DNA of 21,793 bases from JAKEGK01 sp036507695 (GTDB lineage Bacteria; Pseudomonadota; Gammaproteobacteria; SZUA-152), in contig DATCIR010000165.1 in the NCBI GenBank assembly GCA_036507695.1, positions 1 through 21,793 on the forward strand. Direction: 5' to 3'. The notes under the pieces were generated by a model. It did not search any database. It worked only from the letters and a program-made list of their open reading frames with translations, and was not told the origin of the DNA. Both the position numbers and the translations under genes were made by a program. Each line of letters starts with the position of its first letter. The stretch's first letter is position 1. Of the stretch, positions 1 to 6,760 are shown piece after piece.

Positions 1-94
1 GCAGTCGAGCCTACAGGGACGTACTTGTGGCGTCCCCCGGCAGGAGACACCGGCGCCGCCCACGGGTGAGTAGTTACCTTATAACAATAGCTTC
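1..94. repeat. Hairpin-rich non-coding tail, possible fragment of a dispersed repeat
   Basis: This stretch lies downstream of the sensor kinase gene and encodes nothing obvious. It holds a stem GGGACG/CGTCCC (about 17-37) followed by GC-rich CCGG/GCGCC blocks. Read on the minus strand it resembles short palindromic intergenic elements that I recall from several marine gammaproteobacteria. That family assignment is from memory and cannot be verified here, since only one copy is in view. It may act as a transcription terminator for the two-component operon. Confidence 0.3.
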
Positions 95-1468
95 CTAAAC
101 AGCCTGCGGTTCCGCGAAACGAACATCGACTTTCAAGCCACCGTACCGTGATTTACTGAACTGAATGGCCGCGCGGTGAATTTCAATAATGCGCTGCACC
201 AACGCGAGTCCCAGGCCCGTACCCTCGTGGTTACCTTCCGCCACACGATAAAATCTTTTAAAGACTTTTTCGTACTCTTCCTCCGGGATACCCGGCCCGC
301 TGTCTTCGACAATAACATGCCAATGGCCGTCCACTTTGGTAATCGACACCGTCACCGTACCGCCACCCGGTGTATAACGAATGGCGTTTTCAACCAGGTT
401 GCGTATCATAATACCGACCATGACCGGTTCGCCCTGAATCTGGCAGCCATGAGGCGCCTCAAGGCTCAAATCAATATTCTTGGCCAGCGCCGTTATTCCG
501 ATCCCGGAAAGTTGTTCTTCCGCGATTTGACACAGATTGGCGGATGCGCTGCTACCCACGCTCCCTTCCGGATCGAGCCTGGACAACGTCAGCAATTGCG
601 CGACCATGTGCGTTGAGCGATCGATGCTGTCCACGACTTCTTTCAACGCCTCATTGCGAACCTTTTCATCCTTGGCTTGCATAGCCACCTGGGCATGAAC
701 TTTTTGCGCCGCCAGGGGCGTTCTCAATTCGTGCGCCGCATTCGAGGTGAACAACGCGATTTCATCAAACGCATTTTGCAAGCGTTTAAACAACGAATTC
801 AATGCGTTCACCATCGGCAGGGCCTCGAAAGGCACCTGGGCGGTGTCCACCGGCTGTAAATTATCAAAGCGCCGGTTTTCGATTTGCCTGGCGATGCTTT
901 TCAAAGGCGCCATAGCATGCCCAACGGTCACAAAAATCAACACCGCCACTAAAGGCAAAATGATTCCAAACGACGCGATCAAACGAATGGAAATACTGCT
1001 GCTTAAGCTATCGCGTTCGGCATAGGGCTGCCCAACCTGCACGCGCAGGGTATTGTGCTCGTCCGCGACCGAATAGACGCGCCAGCGCCCGCCATTAATT
1101 ACCTTGTCGCCAAACACTTCATCCTGGTCGATCAGCATATCAGTCGGCGCAAGCGCGGAACGCACCGCCAGACGCCCCTCGCCGGTCCAGATCTGGAAAT
1201 CAATCGCCTGCTGATATTTGTGAACCTGAGTATTTATATGCTCCGACACACCACTACTTTTATGCTGCGCTTCGTAAGCGATCTGTTCATAAAGCTCATG
1301 AGAACTGATTTCCAGCAGCACGCGCGCGGACTGGGCGAGTTCCGCATCCATTAACTCATGGATTTCCTTGCGTGTGTCGAAATAATTCTTGGTTAGAGCA
1401 AAAACATACGCGACGGTGATTAACGACAACAAACCAACTAACAACCGTCTCCGGATAGATACGTTCAT
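95..1468 (-). CDS. Two-component sensor histidine kinase (QseC/PmrB-like)
   Basis: This 457-residue inner-membrane kinase should sense a periplasmic signal and phosphorylate the regulator encoded just upstream. Visible parts are TM1 at about residues 9-25, a periplasmic sensor of about 130 residues, TM2 at about 161-183, a HAMP linker, a HisKA domain with phospho-acceptor H246 in AAHELRTPL, and an HATPase_c domain. The ATPase has the N box RNLVENAIRYTP (N361), the G1 box DSGPG (389-393) and the G2 box GTGLGL (416-421). All catalytic motifs are intact. The ATG overlaps the regulator stop by 4 bases (ATGA type), so translation is probably coupled. The domain order and the OmpR-type partner fit the QseC/PmrB/TctE group. 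The sensor region gives no basis for naming the ligand, so no symbol is given. Confidence 0.93.
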   Translation of the reverse strand: MNVSIRRRLLVGLLSLITVAYVFALTKNYFDTRKEIHELMDAELAQSARVLLEISSHELYEQIAYEAQHKSSGVSEHINTQVHKYQQAIDFQIWTGEGRLAVRSALAPTDMLIDQDEVFGDKVINGGRWRVYSVADEHNTLRVQVGQPYAERDSLSSSISIRLIASFGIILPLVAVLIFVTVGHAMAPLKSIARQIENRRFDNLQPVDTAQVPFEALPMVNALNSLFKRLQNAFDEIALFTSNAAHELRTPLAAQKVHAQVAMQAKDEKVRNEALKEVVDSIDRSTHMVAQLLTLSRLDPEGSVGSSASANLCQIAEEQLSGIGITALAKNIDLSLEAPHGCQIQGEPVMVGIMIRNLVENAIRYTPGGGTVTVSITKVDGHWHVIVEDSGPGIPEEEYEKVFKRFYRVAEGNHEGTGLGLALVQRIIEIHRAAIQFSKSRYGGLKVDVRFAEPQAV

Positions 1469-2127
1469 TTGGGTTTATCCACAATATAACCAACCCCTCG
1501 AATGGTCCGGATTAAATCACTGCCCAGCTTTTTGCGTATCGTATGAATGTGAACTTCCACTGCGTTACTCTCAATCTCGTCTTTCCAGGAGTACATGCTT
1601 TCTTCAAGCCGCGTCCGCGACATGACACGGCCGGCATTTTCCAGCAGTGTTTGCAGGATGGCAAAGGCGCGGGGTGGCAATTCCACTAGCTCTCCCGACT
1701 TGGTCACCGAGTGCGAAGCCGGATCCACCTCGATATCCCCATGAACGATTTTCGGACTGGAACGGCCGCTGCTGCGGCGCAGGATCGCCCTGATCCGCGC
1801 ATTGAGCTCATCCAGGTCAAACGGCTTCACCACATAGTCATCAGCGCCGTGGTCCAGCCCGACGATACGGTCATTAACGGTATCCCGCGCGGTCAGGATC
1901 AGCACCGGCACATCATTGCCTTTTGCCCTAAGCTCGGCCAGCACGTCCAGACCGGACCGCCGCGGCAATCCCAAATCCAACACCGCGATATCATACTTTT
2001 CATTGGCCAGTGCGGATTGCGCAGTAGCGCCGTCTTTCACCCAGTCGACGGCGTATCCCGCTTGCGACAAACCTGAATGGATCCCCTTTCCGATACTTTC
2101 GTTATCCTCTACAAGTAATAGTCTCAT
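1465..2127 (-). CDS. OmpR-family response regulator (QseB/PmrA-like)
   Basis: This 220-residue transcription factor is the partner of the overlapping kinase. The receiver domain (about 1-115) has the acidic pair E7/D8, phospho-acceptor D51 in VLDLGLP, switch T79 and conserved K101 in VVKPF. The C-terminal winged-helix DNA-binding domain (about 125-218) carries the typical VEVHIHTIRKKLG recognition segment and ends RTIRGVGYIVD. Length is normal for the family. It is the first gene of the operon, and a 12-bp tandem repeat plus a palindrome lie 54-89 bases upstream of its ATG, which would suit autoregulation. Whether it is closer to QseB, PmrA or TctD cannot be decided from sequence alone. Confidence 0.94.
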   Translation of the reverse strand: MRLLLVEDNESIGKGIHSGLSQAGYAVDWVKDGATAQSALANEKYDIAVLDLGLPRRSGLDVLAELRAKGNDVPVLILTARDTVNDRIVGLDHGADDYVVKPFDLDELNARIRAILRRSSGRSSPKIVHGDIEVDPASHSVTKSGELVELPPRAFAILQTLLENAGRVMSRTRLEESMYSWKDEIESNAVEVHIHTIRKKLGSDLIRTIRGVGYIVDKPK

Positions 2128-2180
2128 GACTTTTTTATCCTTATACCGTTGAGTACCAACTACTTATTGTTGTTGCTATA

Positions 2181-2216
2181 ACAGACGCTACAACAGACGC
2201 TACAACAGTTGTAACA
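2181..2216. repeat. 12-bp tandem repeat with embedded palindrome upstream of the response regulator
   Basis: The unit ACAGACGCTACA occurs twice head to tail (2181-2192, 2193-2204), followed by a degenerate third unit ACAGTTGTAACA (2205-2216). A perfect 6-1-6 inverted repeat TACAAC-A-GTTGTA lies at 2201-2213. OmpR-family regulators usually bind direct repeats spaced about one helical turn apart, so this is a reasonable operator candidate for autoregulation of the downstream minus-strand operon. The binding role is inference. Confidence 0.5.
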
Positions 2217-2611
2217 AACATGTAGCTCACTCAAGCACGCCAACACAGGCTGCTCCAGTGCGCTGCGTTTTTAACTGTAAACAGACTTAACATCATAACC
2301 AATGTTGCCGCTAATGCGTTAATACCGGATCCTCATGCCGCCTGTTTATGAAATTGGGAACCGCCGTTGGTGATAACACTATTCACTTCGCTTTCATCCA
2401 ATCCCGCGATCCATTCACTCTCAACAATCATCGGCCGTGATGGTACCTGCCTGATGAAGAGTATCAGTACCTGCCGCCATCCTATTTCTCCTGTCTGTGT
2501 CCGAAAAACACCACGATTGAAAATTCTTGCTCCCAATATCACCACACCGTGTCGATTCGTTTGGTCAGGAGCTATTTAAAGCGAGTCAGATTATCCGCTG
2601 CTTATTTGATT

Positions 2612-2628
2612 CTTAAGCCTTGCTTAGG
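2612..2628. promoter_or_regulatory. PmrA-box-like spaced direct repeat
   Basis: CTTAAG-CCTTG-CTTAGG is a hexamer-N5-hexamer direct repeat close to the published PmrA pattern YTTAAK-N5-YTTAAK. Similar TTAA-containing hexamers recur at 2687-2715 (ATTAAT, TTTTAA, GTTAAG). The region is AT-rich, so chance matches are likely. The link to the neighbouring regulator is speculative. Confidence 0.25.
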
Positions 2629-2901
2629 TAAGGCCACATCATGAGTGTTTTTTCCCCATGCCAATAAACCCGATGATATCCAACGGATTAATCTAAGTTT
2701 TAACTCCGTGTTAAGAACCATCAGCGGGCCTGTACACAAACCGATTCCAGTGAATAATCCGGAGAAAATTTTCCGGTCATGCGGCATCGTGAGGCACATT
2801 TGTTCCGTGTTCGCTGCTTTCTAATTAACCAGCATGATTCTCCCGCAGGATGTTTTACAAGCGCCTGTGGGATTCACGTGAACCCCTTCAATTCTTCACA
2901 A

Positions 2902-2915
2902 TTGATATGTATCAA
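2902..2915. promoter_or_regulatory. Perfect FNR/Anr-type box upstream of the lipoprotein gene
   Basis: TTGAT-ATGT-ATCAA matches the FNR/Anr consensus TTGAT-N4-ATCAA at all ten defined positions. It lies 160 bases upstream of the lipoprotein ATG. A TACACT hexamer at 2957-2962 would place the box near -60 (class I position); no -10 at the ideal class II distance is obvious. Regulation by an oxygen-sensing Crp/FNR protein is inferred. Confidence 0.6.
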
Positions 2916-2981
2916 CAAACTTTTAGCTAGTTATAGGGTGCTCACGCACGATCCGCTACACTATAAATTGATAAAGCATAG

Positions 2982-3010
2982 TTGCTGCGTCATCAAATAA
3001 CCGGTATAAA
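2982..3010 (+). promoter_or_regulatory. Candidate sigma-70 promoter for the lipoprotein gene
   Basis: TTGCTG (2982-2987), a 17-base spacer and TATAAA (3005-3010) form a reasonable -35/-10 pair. The expected transcript start near 3017 would give a leader of about 58 bases before the ATG at 3075. Confidence 0.45.
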
Positions 3011-3074
3011 TACAAAACGTTATAAAAATGGAACAACACTAATACTGTTTACTGTTACTGTGGAGGAGACAAAC

Positions 3075-3395
3075 ATGAATACTGCTCGAATACTCATTGC
3101 AAACAGCTTGGCAGCAATGTTGCTTATAGGCTGCACGACGACCGGGCAAAATGCGGATCTCGAGACAGCGGTTAAATCCGCGCAAGCGAGTGCCGACGAA
3201 GCCAAAGCAATCGCCCTACGTTCGGATCAAAAAGCTGACGAGGCGCTGGCAAAGGCTAATCAGGCTTTATCCGCGGCCAACGGCGCGCAATCCACTGCGG
3301 ACCAAGCACTGAAAGAAGCCCGGGAAGCTAAGGCACTGGCCCGGGATGCAGCCGCTCAATCTGAAAAGATGTTTGAGAAATCCATTGCGAAATAA
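3075..3395 (+). CDS. lpp: Lpp/OprI-type outer-membrane lipoprotein
   Basis: This 106-residue murein-type lipoprotein should tether the outer membrane to peptidoglycan. The signal peptide ends in lipobox L17-I18-G19-C20, so C20 would be lipidated. Serine at +2 is replaced by threonine, with no Asp inner-membrane retention signal. The mature part is an alanine-rich heptad coiled coil (many ADEA/ADQA steps) ending MFEKSIAK. The terminal lysine is the residue that L,D-transpeptidases link to meso-DAP in Lpp. It is longer than E. coli Lpp (78 residues) and OprI (83 residues), by extra heptads. The ATG at 3075 is preceded by a strong GGAGGA ribosome binding site; an upstream in-frame extension to 2982 would destroy the N-terminal signal peptide and is rejected. 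The neighbouring convergent gene is an L,D-transpeptidase. Confidence 0.88.
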   Translation: MNTARILIANSLAAMLLIGCTTTGQNADLETAVKSAQASADEAKAIALRSDQKADEALAKANQALSAANGAQSTADQALKEAREAKALARDAAAQSEKMFEKSIAK

Positions 3396-3426
3396 CGGGG
3401 ACGGCCACAACGCGCTTTAATGACGA

Positions 3427-4404
3427 TCATGGATTGCTGCTGATTTTTTTCATTTGGATTTGTTTGCCGAGCTCGGTGTCAGGCAACTTCAGCAGAGGAG
3501 TGGGTAGACCGGAAGCATCCGATATCACCCGATCGAGGTGACGCCAGATATCATCCGGGACCTTTGTTCCGGATACACGGCGCACCATTTCACTGACAAT
3601 CGGCGAAATATTGGTTCCGTGTCTATCCACATCCTCCGCCAGCACTTTGTGCGTTTCCACATAAATAGTATTTTTCCGCTTACCAACCTTGTGCGGTTGA
3701 TTGATGATGCGCACCGGCATACCCCGTTCAATGTAATCAAACAGCACTGCGATATCTTCGGGATACAGGCGCAAGCAACCATGGCTGACCCGCATGCCAA
3801 TGCTGTAGGGCTTATTGGTGCCATGAATTAAATACCCCGGTTCGTTTAGCAAAATCGCATAAGACCCTAAAGGGTTCTCCTCATCGAGTGGCGGAATAAT
3901 GCGGCGATTCCCGTAACGTTCCAGGCCGTTCTCTGCAATGACGGATTCCGGCACCGACCATGACGGGTGTTTGATTTTTTCCTTGACGCGGTAATTTCCC
4001 GTCGGTGTGCTCCAGTTAATTTTGCCGATGCTCAATGGCATCGTGATAACCCGCCGGTCAGAAAACTGGGTTGTAGGCGGAAAATAATAGAGGCGCATTT
4101 CAGGCAAATTAACCACAATACCTTCCCAGGGCTTGCTGGGTAGAATAAATTGGCTGGGAATGACTATCCGTCTCCCGTCGCCAGGCAGCCATGGATTAAT
4201 TCCGGGATTGGCGGCGACAATTTCGTTGTAGCCGACATTATAGCGGCGCGCGACATCCAGCAGGGTTTCCGTGCCCGACACGACCTGATATTGCAAAACA
4301 CCAACCACGTTATCGCCATTCGTGGGTAACTGAAAGATACTGGCCTGCGAATCCTGGTTTACACCCAAAACCAACCCGATGAAGAGAATTACAACGTGTT
4401 TCAT
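3427..4404 (-). CDS. LysM-containing L,D-transpeptidase (ErfK/YbiS/YcfS/YnhG family)
   Basis: This 325-residue periplasmic enzyme should form peptidoglycan cross-links or attach Lpp-type lipoproteins to the DAP residue of stem peptides. It has a signal peptide (about 1-21, cleavage after SQA), a LysM peptidoglycan-binding domain (about 38-85, YQVVSGTETLLDVARRYNV...NPGINPWLPGDG) and a YkuD catalytic domain (about 93-236). The active-site motif S207-H208-G209-C210-L-R-L is intact, with the upstream HGTN motif at 194-197. A C-terminal extension of about 90 residues follows, as in the ErfK/YbiS group. Its stop is 31 bases from the stop of the convergent Lpp-like gene, an oprI-neighbour arrangement I recall from Pseudomonas. 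Functional pairing with that lipoprotein is inference from family and context. A perfect FNR-type box lies 46 bases upstream. Confidence 0.92.
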   Translation of the reverse strand: MKHVVILFIGLVLGVNQDSQASIFQLPTNGDNVVGVLQYQVVSGTETLLDVARRYNVGYNEIVAANPGINPWLPGDGRRIVIPSQFILPSKPWEGIVVNLPEMRLYYFPPTTQFSDRRVITMPLSIGKINWSTPTGNYRVKEKIKHPSWSVPESVIAENGLERYGNRRIIPPLDEENPLGSYAILLNEPGYLIHGTNKPYSIGMRVSHGCLRLYPEDIAVLFDYIERGMPVRIINQPHKVGKRKNTIYVETHKVLAEDVDRHGTNISPIVSEMVRRVSGTKVPDDIWRHLDRVISDASGLPTPLLKLPDTELGKQIQMKKISSNP

Positions 4405-4449
4405 TTTTTAATAGTGCCTAATCCAATCAATAGATGTCCAGCGCAATTC

Positions 4450-4463
4450 TTGATGTGCATCAA
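4450..4463. promoter_or_regulatory. Perfect FNR/Anr-type box in divergent promoter region
   Basis: TTGAT-GTGC-ATCAA matches the FNR/Anr consensus at all defined positions, and the inner bases extend it to a TTGATG/CATCAA palindrome. It sits between the divergent transpeptidase (ATG at 4404) and phosphotransferase-like gene (ATG at 4527). Rightward, a CATATT hexamer at 4486-4491 predicts a start near 4498, exactly 41.5 bases from the box centre, the class II FNR activator position. Confidence 0.68.
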
Positions 4464-4485
4464 CGCCCCAAAATTCCAATCGTGA

Positions 4486-4491
4486 CATATT
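4486..4491 (+). promoter_or_regulatory. Candidate -10 of a class II FNR-type promoter
   Basis: CATATT lies 29.5 bases from the centre of the FNR-type box, the expected distance when the activator replaces the -35 contact. It would drive the bifunctional phosphotransferase-like gene with a leader of about 29 bases. Confidence 0.42.
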
Positions 4492-4526
4492 CAATCGACA
4501 CCTAATCAAGCCCTGTATCCCGCGAA

Positions 4527-6107
4527 ATGCCTGATATTATCAATTCGCTAAAGCAGTCCCTTTGCAACCTGCATGGTATTACACAAGTCCAGGTGATTGA
4601 GACGCATATTTCCTGGGTATTGCTTACGGGCAAGATCGCCTACAAGGTGAAAAAACCGGTTAATCTGGGTTTTGTTGATTTTACAACGCTTGAAAAACGC
4701 AAGTTCTTTTGTTTTGAAGAATTACGCCTGAATAAACGCCTCGCCCCGGAACTATACATTGACGTGGCGGCAATTACCCGCGATGCGGACGGTACCGTGA
4801 TAAACGGCAACGGGCCGGCGGTTGACTACGCGGTTCGCTTGCGCCAATTTGACCTGAACCAGCAGTTGGATGTTTTAATTGGACAACACAAGCTTACCCT
4901 GGAACACATGCAGGAACTCGCTGCGGTTATCGCAAATTTCCATCGCACTATTCCGCACACCGCACCCGGCACCCGCTATGGTGATCCCGATATTATTCGC
5001 CATATTACCAATGACAATTTTCACCATTGCCGGCCGTTGTTACAGGAGCAGCAGGATCGCCAGGACCTGGATAAGCTTGAAGCCTGGAGTAACAGGGAGT
5101 TCTCCAGGCTCGCGACGGCGCTGAAAAACCGTAAAGCAACCGGGTTTATCCGGGAATGTCATGGGGACTTACACCTCGGCAACATTGCCATTTTTAACGA
5201 TAAAATCACCCCTTTTGATTGCATTGAGTTTAATGCCGATTTTCGCTGGATTGATGTCATTAGTGAAGTGGCATTTCTGGTCATGGACTTGTTCGCCCGT
5301 GAAAGACAGGATCTCGCCGCGCATTTTCTCAATGACTATCTAACCCTGACCGGTGACTATGATGGATTAAACTGCCTGCGTTTTTATCTGGTGTACCGCG
5401 CCATGGTGCGCGCCAAAGTGGAAATCATCCGCGCCAACCAGCCGGTTAACGGCCGCAGTCAACCACGGTTCAATCTCGCCCCTTATCATCACTTCGTTAA
5501 GTTGGCGAACCAGCTGCGCCACCCCGGCGAAACCCTATTGGTGATTACCCATGGTTTGTCCGGCTCCGGAAAAACCACGATCGCCAAACAGTTGTTCCAG
5601 TATTGGTTTGCCATTCACTTACGCTCTGACGTGGAACGTAAAAGACTTTTCAAATTACAGGCCACGGATAAGAGTGACTCTATCCTTGGCCGCGGCATCT
5701 ATACCAGAGACGCCAACGAACAAACTTACACGGCATTGTATGCGCTGGCCGGCCACGTGCTGCGCAATCACTGGAGTGTTATTGTGGACGCAACCTTCCT
5801 GCAGCTGGCGCAGCGCAACCGGTTTCGGCAACTTGCCGCCGAACTTAATGCCAGGTTCGTGATATTGGATTGCTACGTTGAAAAGAAAACCCTGCAACAA
5901 CGCATTATCTCCCGCGCGGCGCAGGCCACCGCGATATCCGAGGCGACCTTGCAGGTACTGGAGCATCAAATCGAAACCGCGCAATCCTTCGCTGCGGATG
6001 AACAACCGTACGTCATCACGGTTAATACCGGCCAGGAAATTGATATCGGAAAGCTGGCGCGTCAACTCACCCACCCGCATGCCGAACCTGTTGACGCAGG
6101 CCCGTGA
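4527..6107 (+). CDS. Bifunctional aminoglycoside-phosphotransferase-like / P-loop ATP-binding protein
   Basis: This 526-residue cytoplasmic protein fuses two nucleotide-using modules. The N-terminal part (about 1-320) is an APH/choline-kinase-like fold with the Brenner motif HGDLHLGN (212-219, catalytic D214) and the metal-binding D231 in PFDCIEFN. The C-terminal part (about 335-515) is a zeta-toxin/gluconate-kinase-like P-loop kinase with Walker A GLSGSGKT (343-350) and a Walker B-like VIVDATF (418-424). Both active sites look intact. The architecture matches a widespread proteobacterial family annotated as bifunctional aminoglycoside phosphotransferase/ATP-binding protein. I know of no firm substrate, and drug resistance should not be assumed. 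The ATG has a weak ribosome binding site. A near-optimal FNR-type promoter precedes it, and a CBS-domain gene with its own FNR-like box follows. Confidence 0.88.
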   Translation: MPDIINSLKQSLCNLHGITQVQVIETHISWVLLTGKIAYKVKKPVNLGFVDFTTLEKRKFFCFEELRLNKRLAPELYIDVAAITRDADGTVINGNGPAVDYAVRLRQFDLNQQLDVLIGQHKLTLEHMQELAAVIANFHRTIPHTAPGTRYGDPDIIRHITNDNFHHCRPLLQEQQDRQDLDKLEAWSNREFSRLATALKNRKATGFIRECHGDLHLGNIAIFNDKITPFDCIEFNADFRWIDVISEVAFLVMDLFARERQDLAAHFLNDYLTLTGDYDGLNCLRFYLVYRAMVRAKVEIIRANQPVNGRSQPRFNLAPYHHFVKLANQLRHPGETLLVITHGLSGSGKTTIAKQLFQYWFAIHLRSDVERKRLFKLQATDKSDSILGRGIYTRDANEQTYTALYALAGHVLRNHWSVIVDATFLQLAQRNRFRQLAAELNARFVILDCYVEKKTLQQRIISRAAQATAISEATLQVLEHQIETAQSFAADEQPYVITVNTGQEIDIGKLARQLTHPHAEPVDAGP

Positions 6108-6136
6108 TTTCCGGTGCACCGGGCGGGGCTTTTATT
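6098..6136 (+). terminator. Possible rho-independent terminator after the phosphotransferase-like gene
   Basis: A GC-rich imperfect stem (GCCCGTG with CACCGGGC, containing the palindrome CCGGTGCACCGG at 6111-6122) is followed by GGGGC and TTTTATT. The five bases between stem and T-run weaken the case. If active, it separates the gene from the downstream CBS-domain gene, which has its own promoter signals. Confidence 0.33.
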
Positions 6137-6148
6137 GACCCGCATCAA
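6135..6148. promoter_or_regulatory. FNR/Anr-like box upstream of the CBS-domain gene
   Basis: TTGAC-CCGC-ATCAA matches nine of ten defined FNR/Anr positions (C for T at the fifth). A CATAAT -10-like hexamer at 6170-6175 lies 28.5 bases from the box centre, within one base of the class II distance. The predicted start is near 6182, about 60 bases before the CBS gene. Confidence 0.55.
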
Positions 6149-6169
6149 CGCGGAATCGCCAGGTTACAG

Positions 6170-6175
6170 CATAAT
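6170..6175 (+). promoter_or_regulatory. Candidate -10 for the CBS-domain gene
   Basis: CATAAT is one base from TATAAT and is positioned downstream of the FNR-like box as in class II activated promoters. No good -35 is needed or seen. Confidence 0.42.
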
Positions 6176-6242
6176 GAAACTAAGCTCTGCTGTTGCCAGT
6201 CAAGCGCATCATAAAAATTCATAACCCCGAAAGGAGCAACCC

Positions 6243-6692
6243 ATGTTTATCGGAGAAATATGCAATCGCGATGTCATTATCACCGGCAGGGACACTTCCA
6301 TAACGGAACTCGCACAACTGATGCGCGAGCATCACGTTGGTTCAGTTGTCATTACCGAACAACAGAACGCGTGCAACATCCCTGTGGGTATTGTCACCGA
6401 CCGTGATCTCGTGATCGAACTGCTGTCGAAGGAGATCGATATCAATAGCGTGACAGCCGCGGATGTCATGTCAGCGGACCTGATAACCGCACAGGAATCC
6501 AGCCACGTTTATGACATACTTAAGCTTATGCGCGGTAAGGGTATCCGGCGCGTACCCGTGGTGAATGACGAAAATGTACTGATTGGAATCGTTACGGTGG
6601 ACGACCTGCTGGATGTCGTGATATCGGAGCTTGATGATATCGTGAATATCGTCGCCATCGAGCAAAAGCGGGAAAAACAATTGCGCCAATAG
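6243..6692 (+). CDS. Two-CBS-domain protein
   Basis: This 149-residue cytoplasmic protein consists almost only of a CBS pair (about residues 8-64 and 74-130), with typical segments VGSVVITEQ, IPVGIVTDRDLV, VMSADLITAQ, GIRRVPVVNDEN and LIGIVTVDDLLD. CBS pairs (Bateman modules) bind adenine nucleotides and act as energy or redox sensors, often on a separate partner. No catalytic domain is attached, so it must act on another protein or as a nucleotide sink. The GTDRD-type ribose-phosphate motif is visible as VTDRD. A strong AAAGGAG ribosome binding site precedes the ATG. It is 68 bases upstream of the 172-residue duplicated protein and probably shares a transcript with it. An FNR-like box upstream suggests induction at low oxygen, as is known for several CBS proteins in Pseudomonas relatives. 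Confidence 0.9.
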   Translation: MFIGEICNRDVIITGRDTSITELAQLMREHHVGSVVITEQQNACNIPVGIVTDRDLVIELLSKEIDINSVTAADVMSADLITAQESSHVYDILKLMRGKGIRRVPVVNDENVLIGIVTVDDLLDVVISELDDIVNIVAIEQKREKQLRQ

Positions 6693-6760
6693 GCATTTTG
6701 GTGTAATTATGAAAAACACGGCTAAACTTTCCAAAAAATCCATGGGGCGAGGAGTCCGCA

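Larger units (their letters stand above)
2128..3074. other. Long gene-poor intergenic stretch (947 bases)
   Basis: No convincing gene is seen between the response regulator and the lipoprotein. Three short open frames exist (2333-2545 minus, 2367-2579 plus, 2602-2799 minus), but I recognise no domain in them and none has a good ribosome binding site. Composition looks more AT-rich than the flanking genes. The stretch may be regulatory sequence plus decayed remnants of a lost gene. Sites with visible structure are listed separately: tandem repeats near 2181, spaced TTAAG-like repeats near 2612-2715, an FNR-type box at 2902 and a sigma-70-like promoter at 2982. Confidence 0.6.

Noticed and set aside
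1..75. Resemblance to the 5' part of a 16S rRNA gene (GCAGTCGAGC ... CACGGGTGAGTAG)
   Set aside because: The match is limited to short words; a protein-coding kinase gene begins at 95, so no rRNA can follow, and the bases between the words do not fit.
2764..2773. Palindrome GAAAATTTTC
   Set aside because: Short, AT-rich and unflanked by further symmetry; expected by chance.
2333..2799. Three short open frames (70, 70 and 65 codons) in the gene-poor stretch
   Set aside because: No recognisable domain, no good ribosome binding site, and two of them overlap on opposite strands; kept only as possible relics.
2982..3074. N-terminal extension of the lipoprotein frame
   Set aside because: It would bury the lipobox signal peptide, while ATG 3075 has a strong GGAGGA site.
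6111..6122. Palindrome CCGGTGCACCGG as a separate operator
   Set aside because: Better explained as part of the possible terminator stem after the phosphotransferase-like gene.
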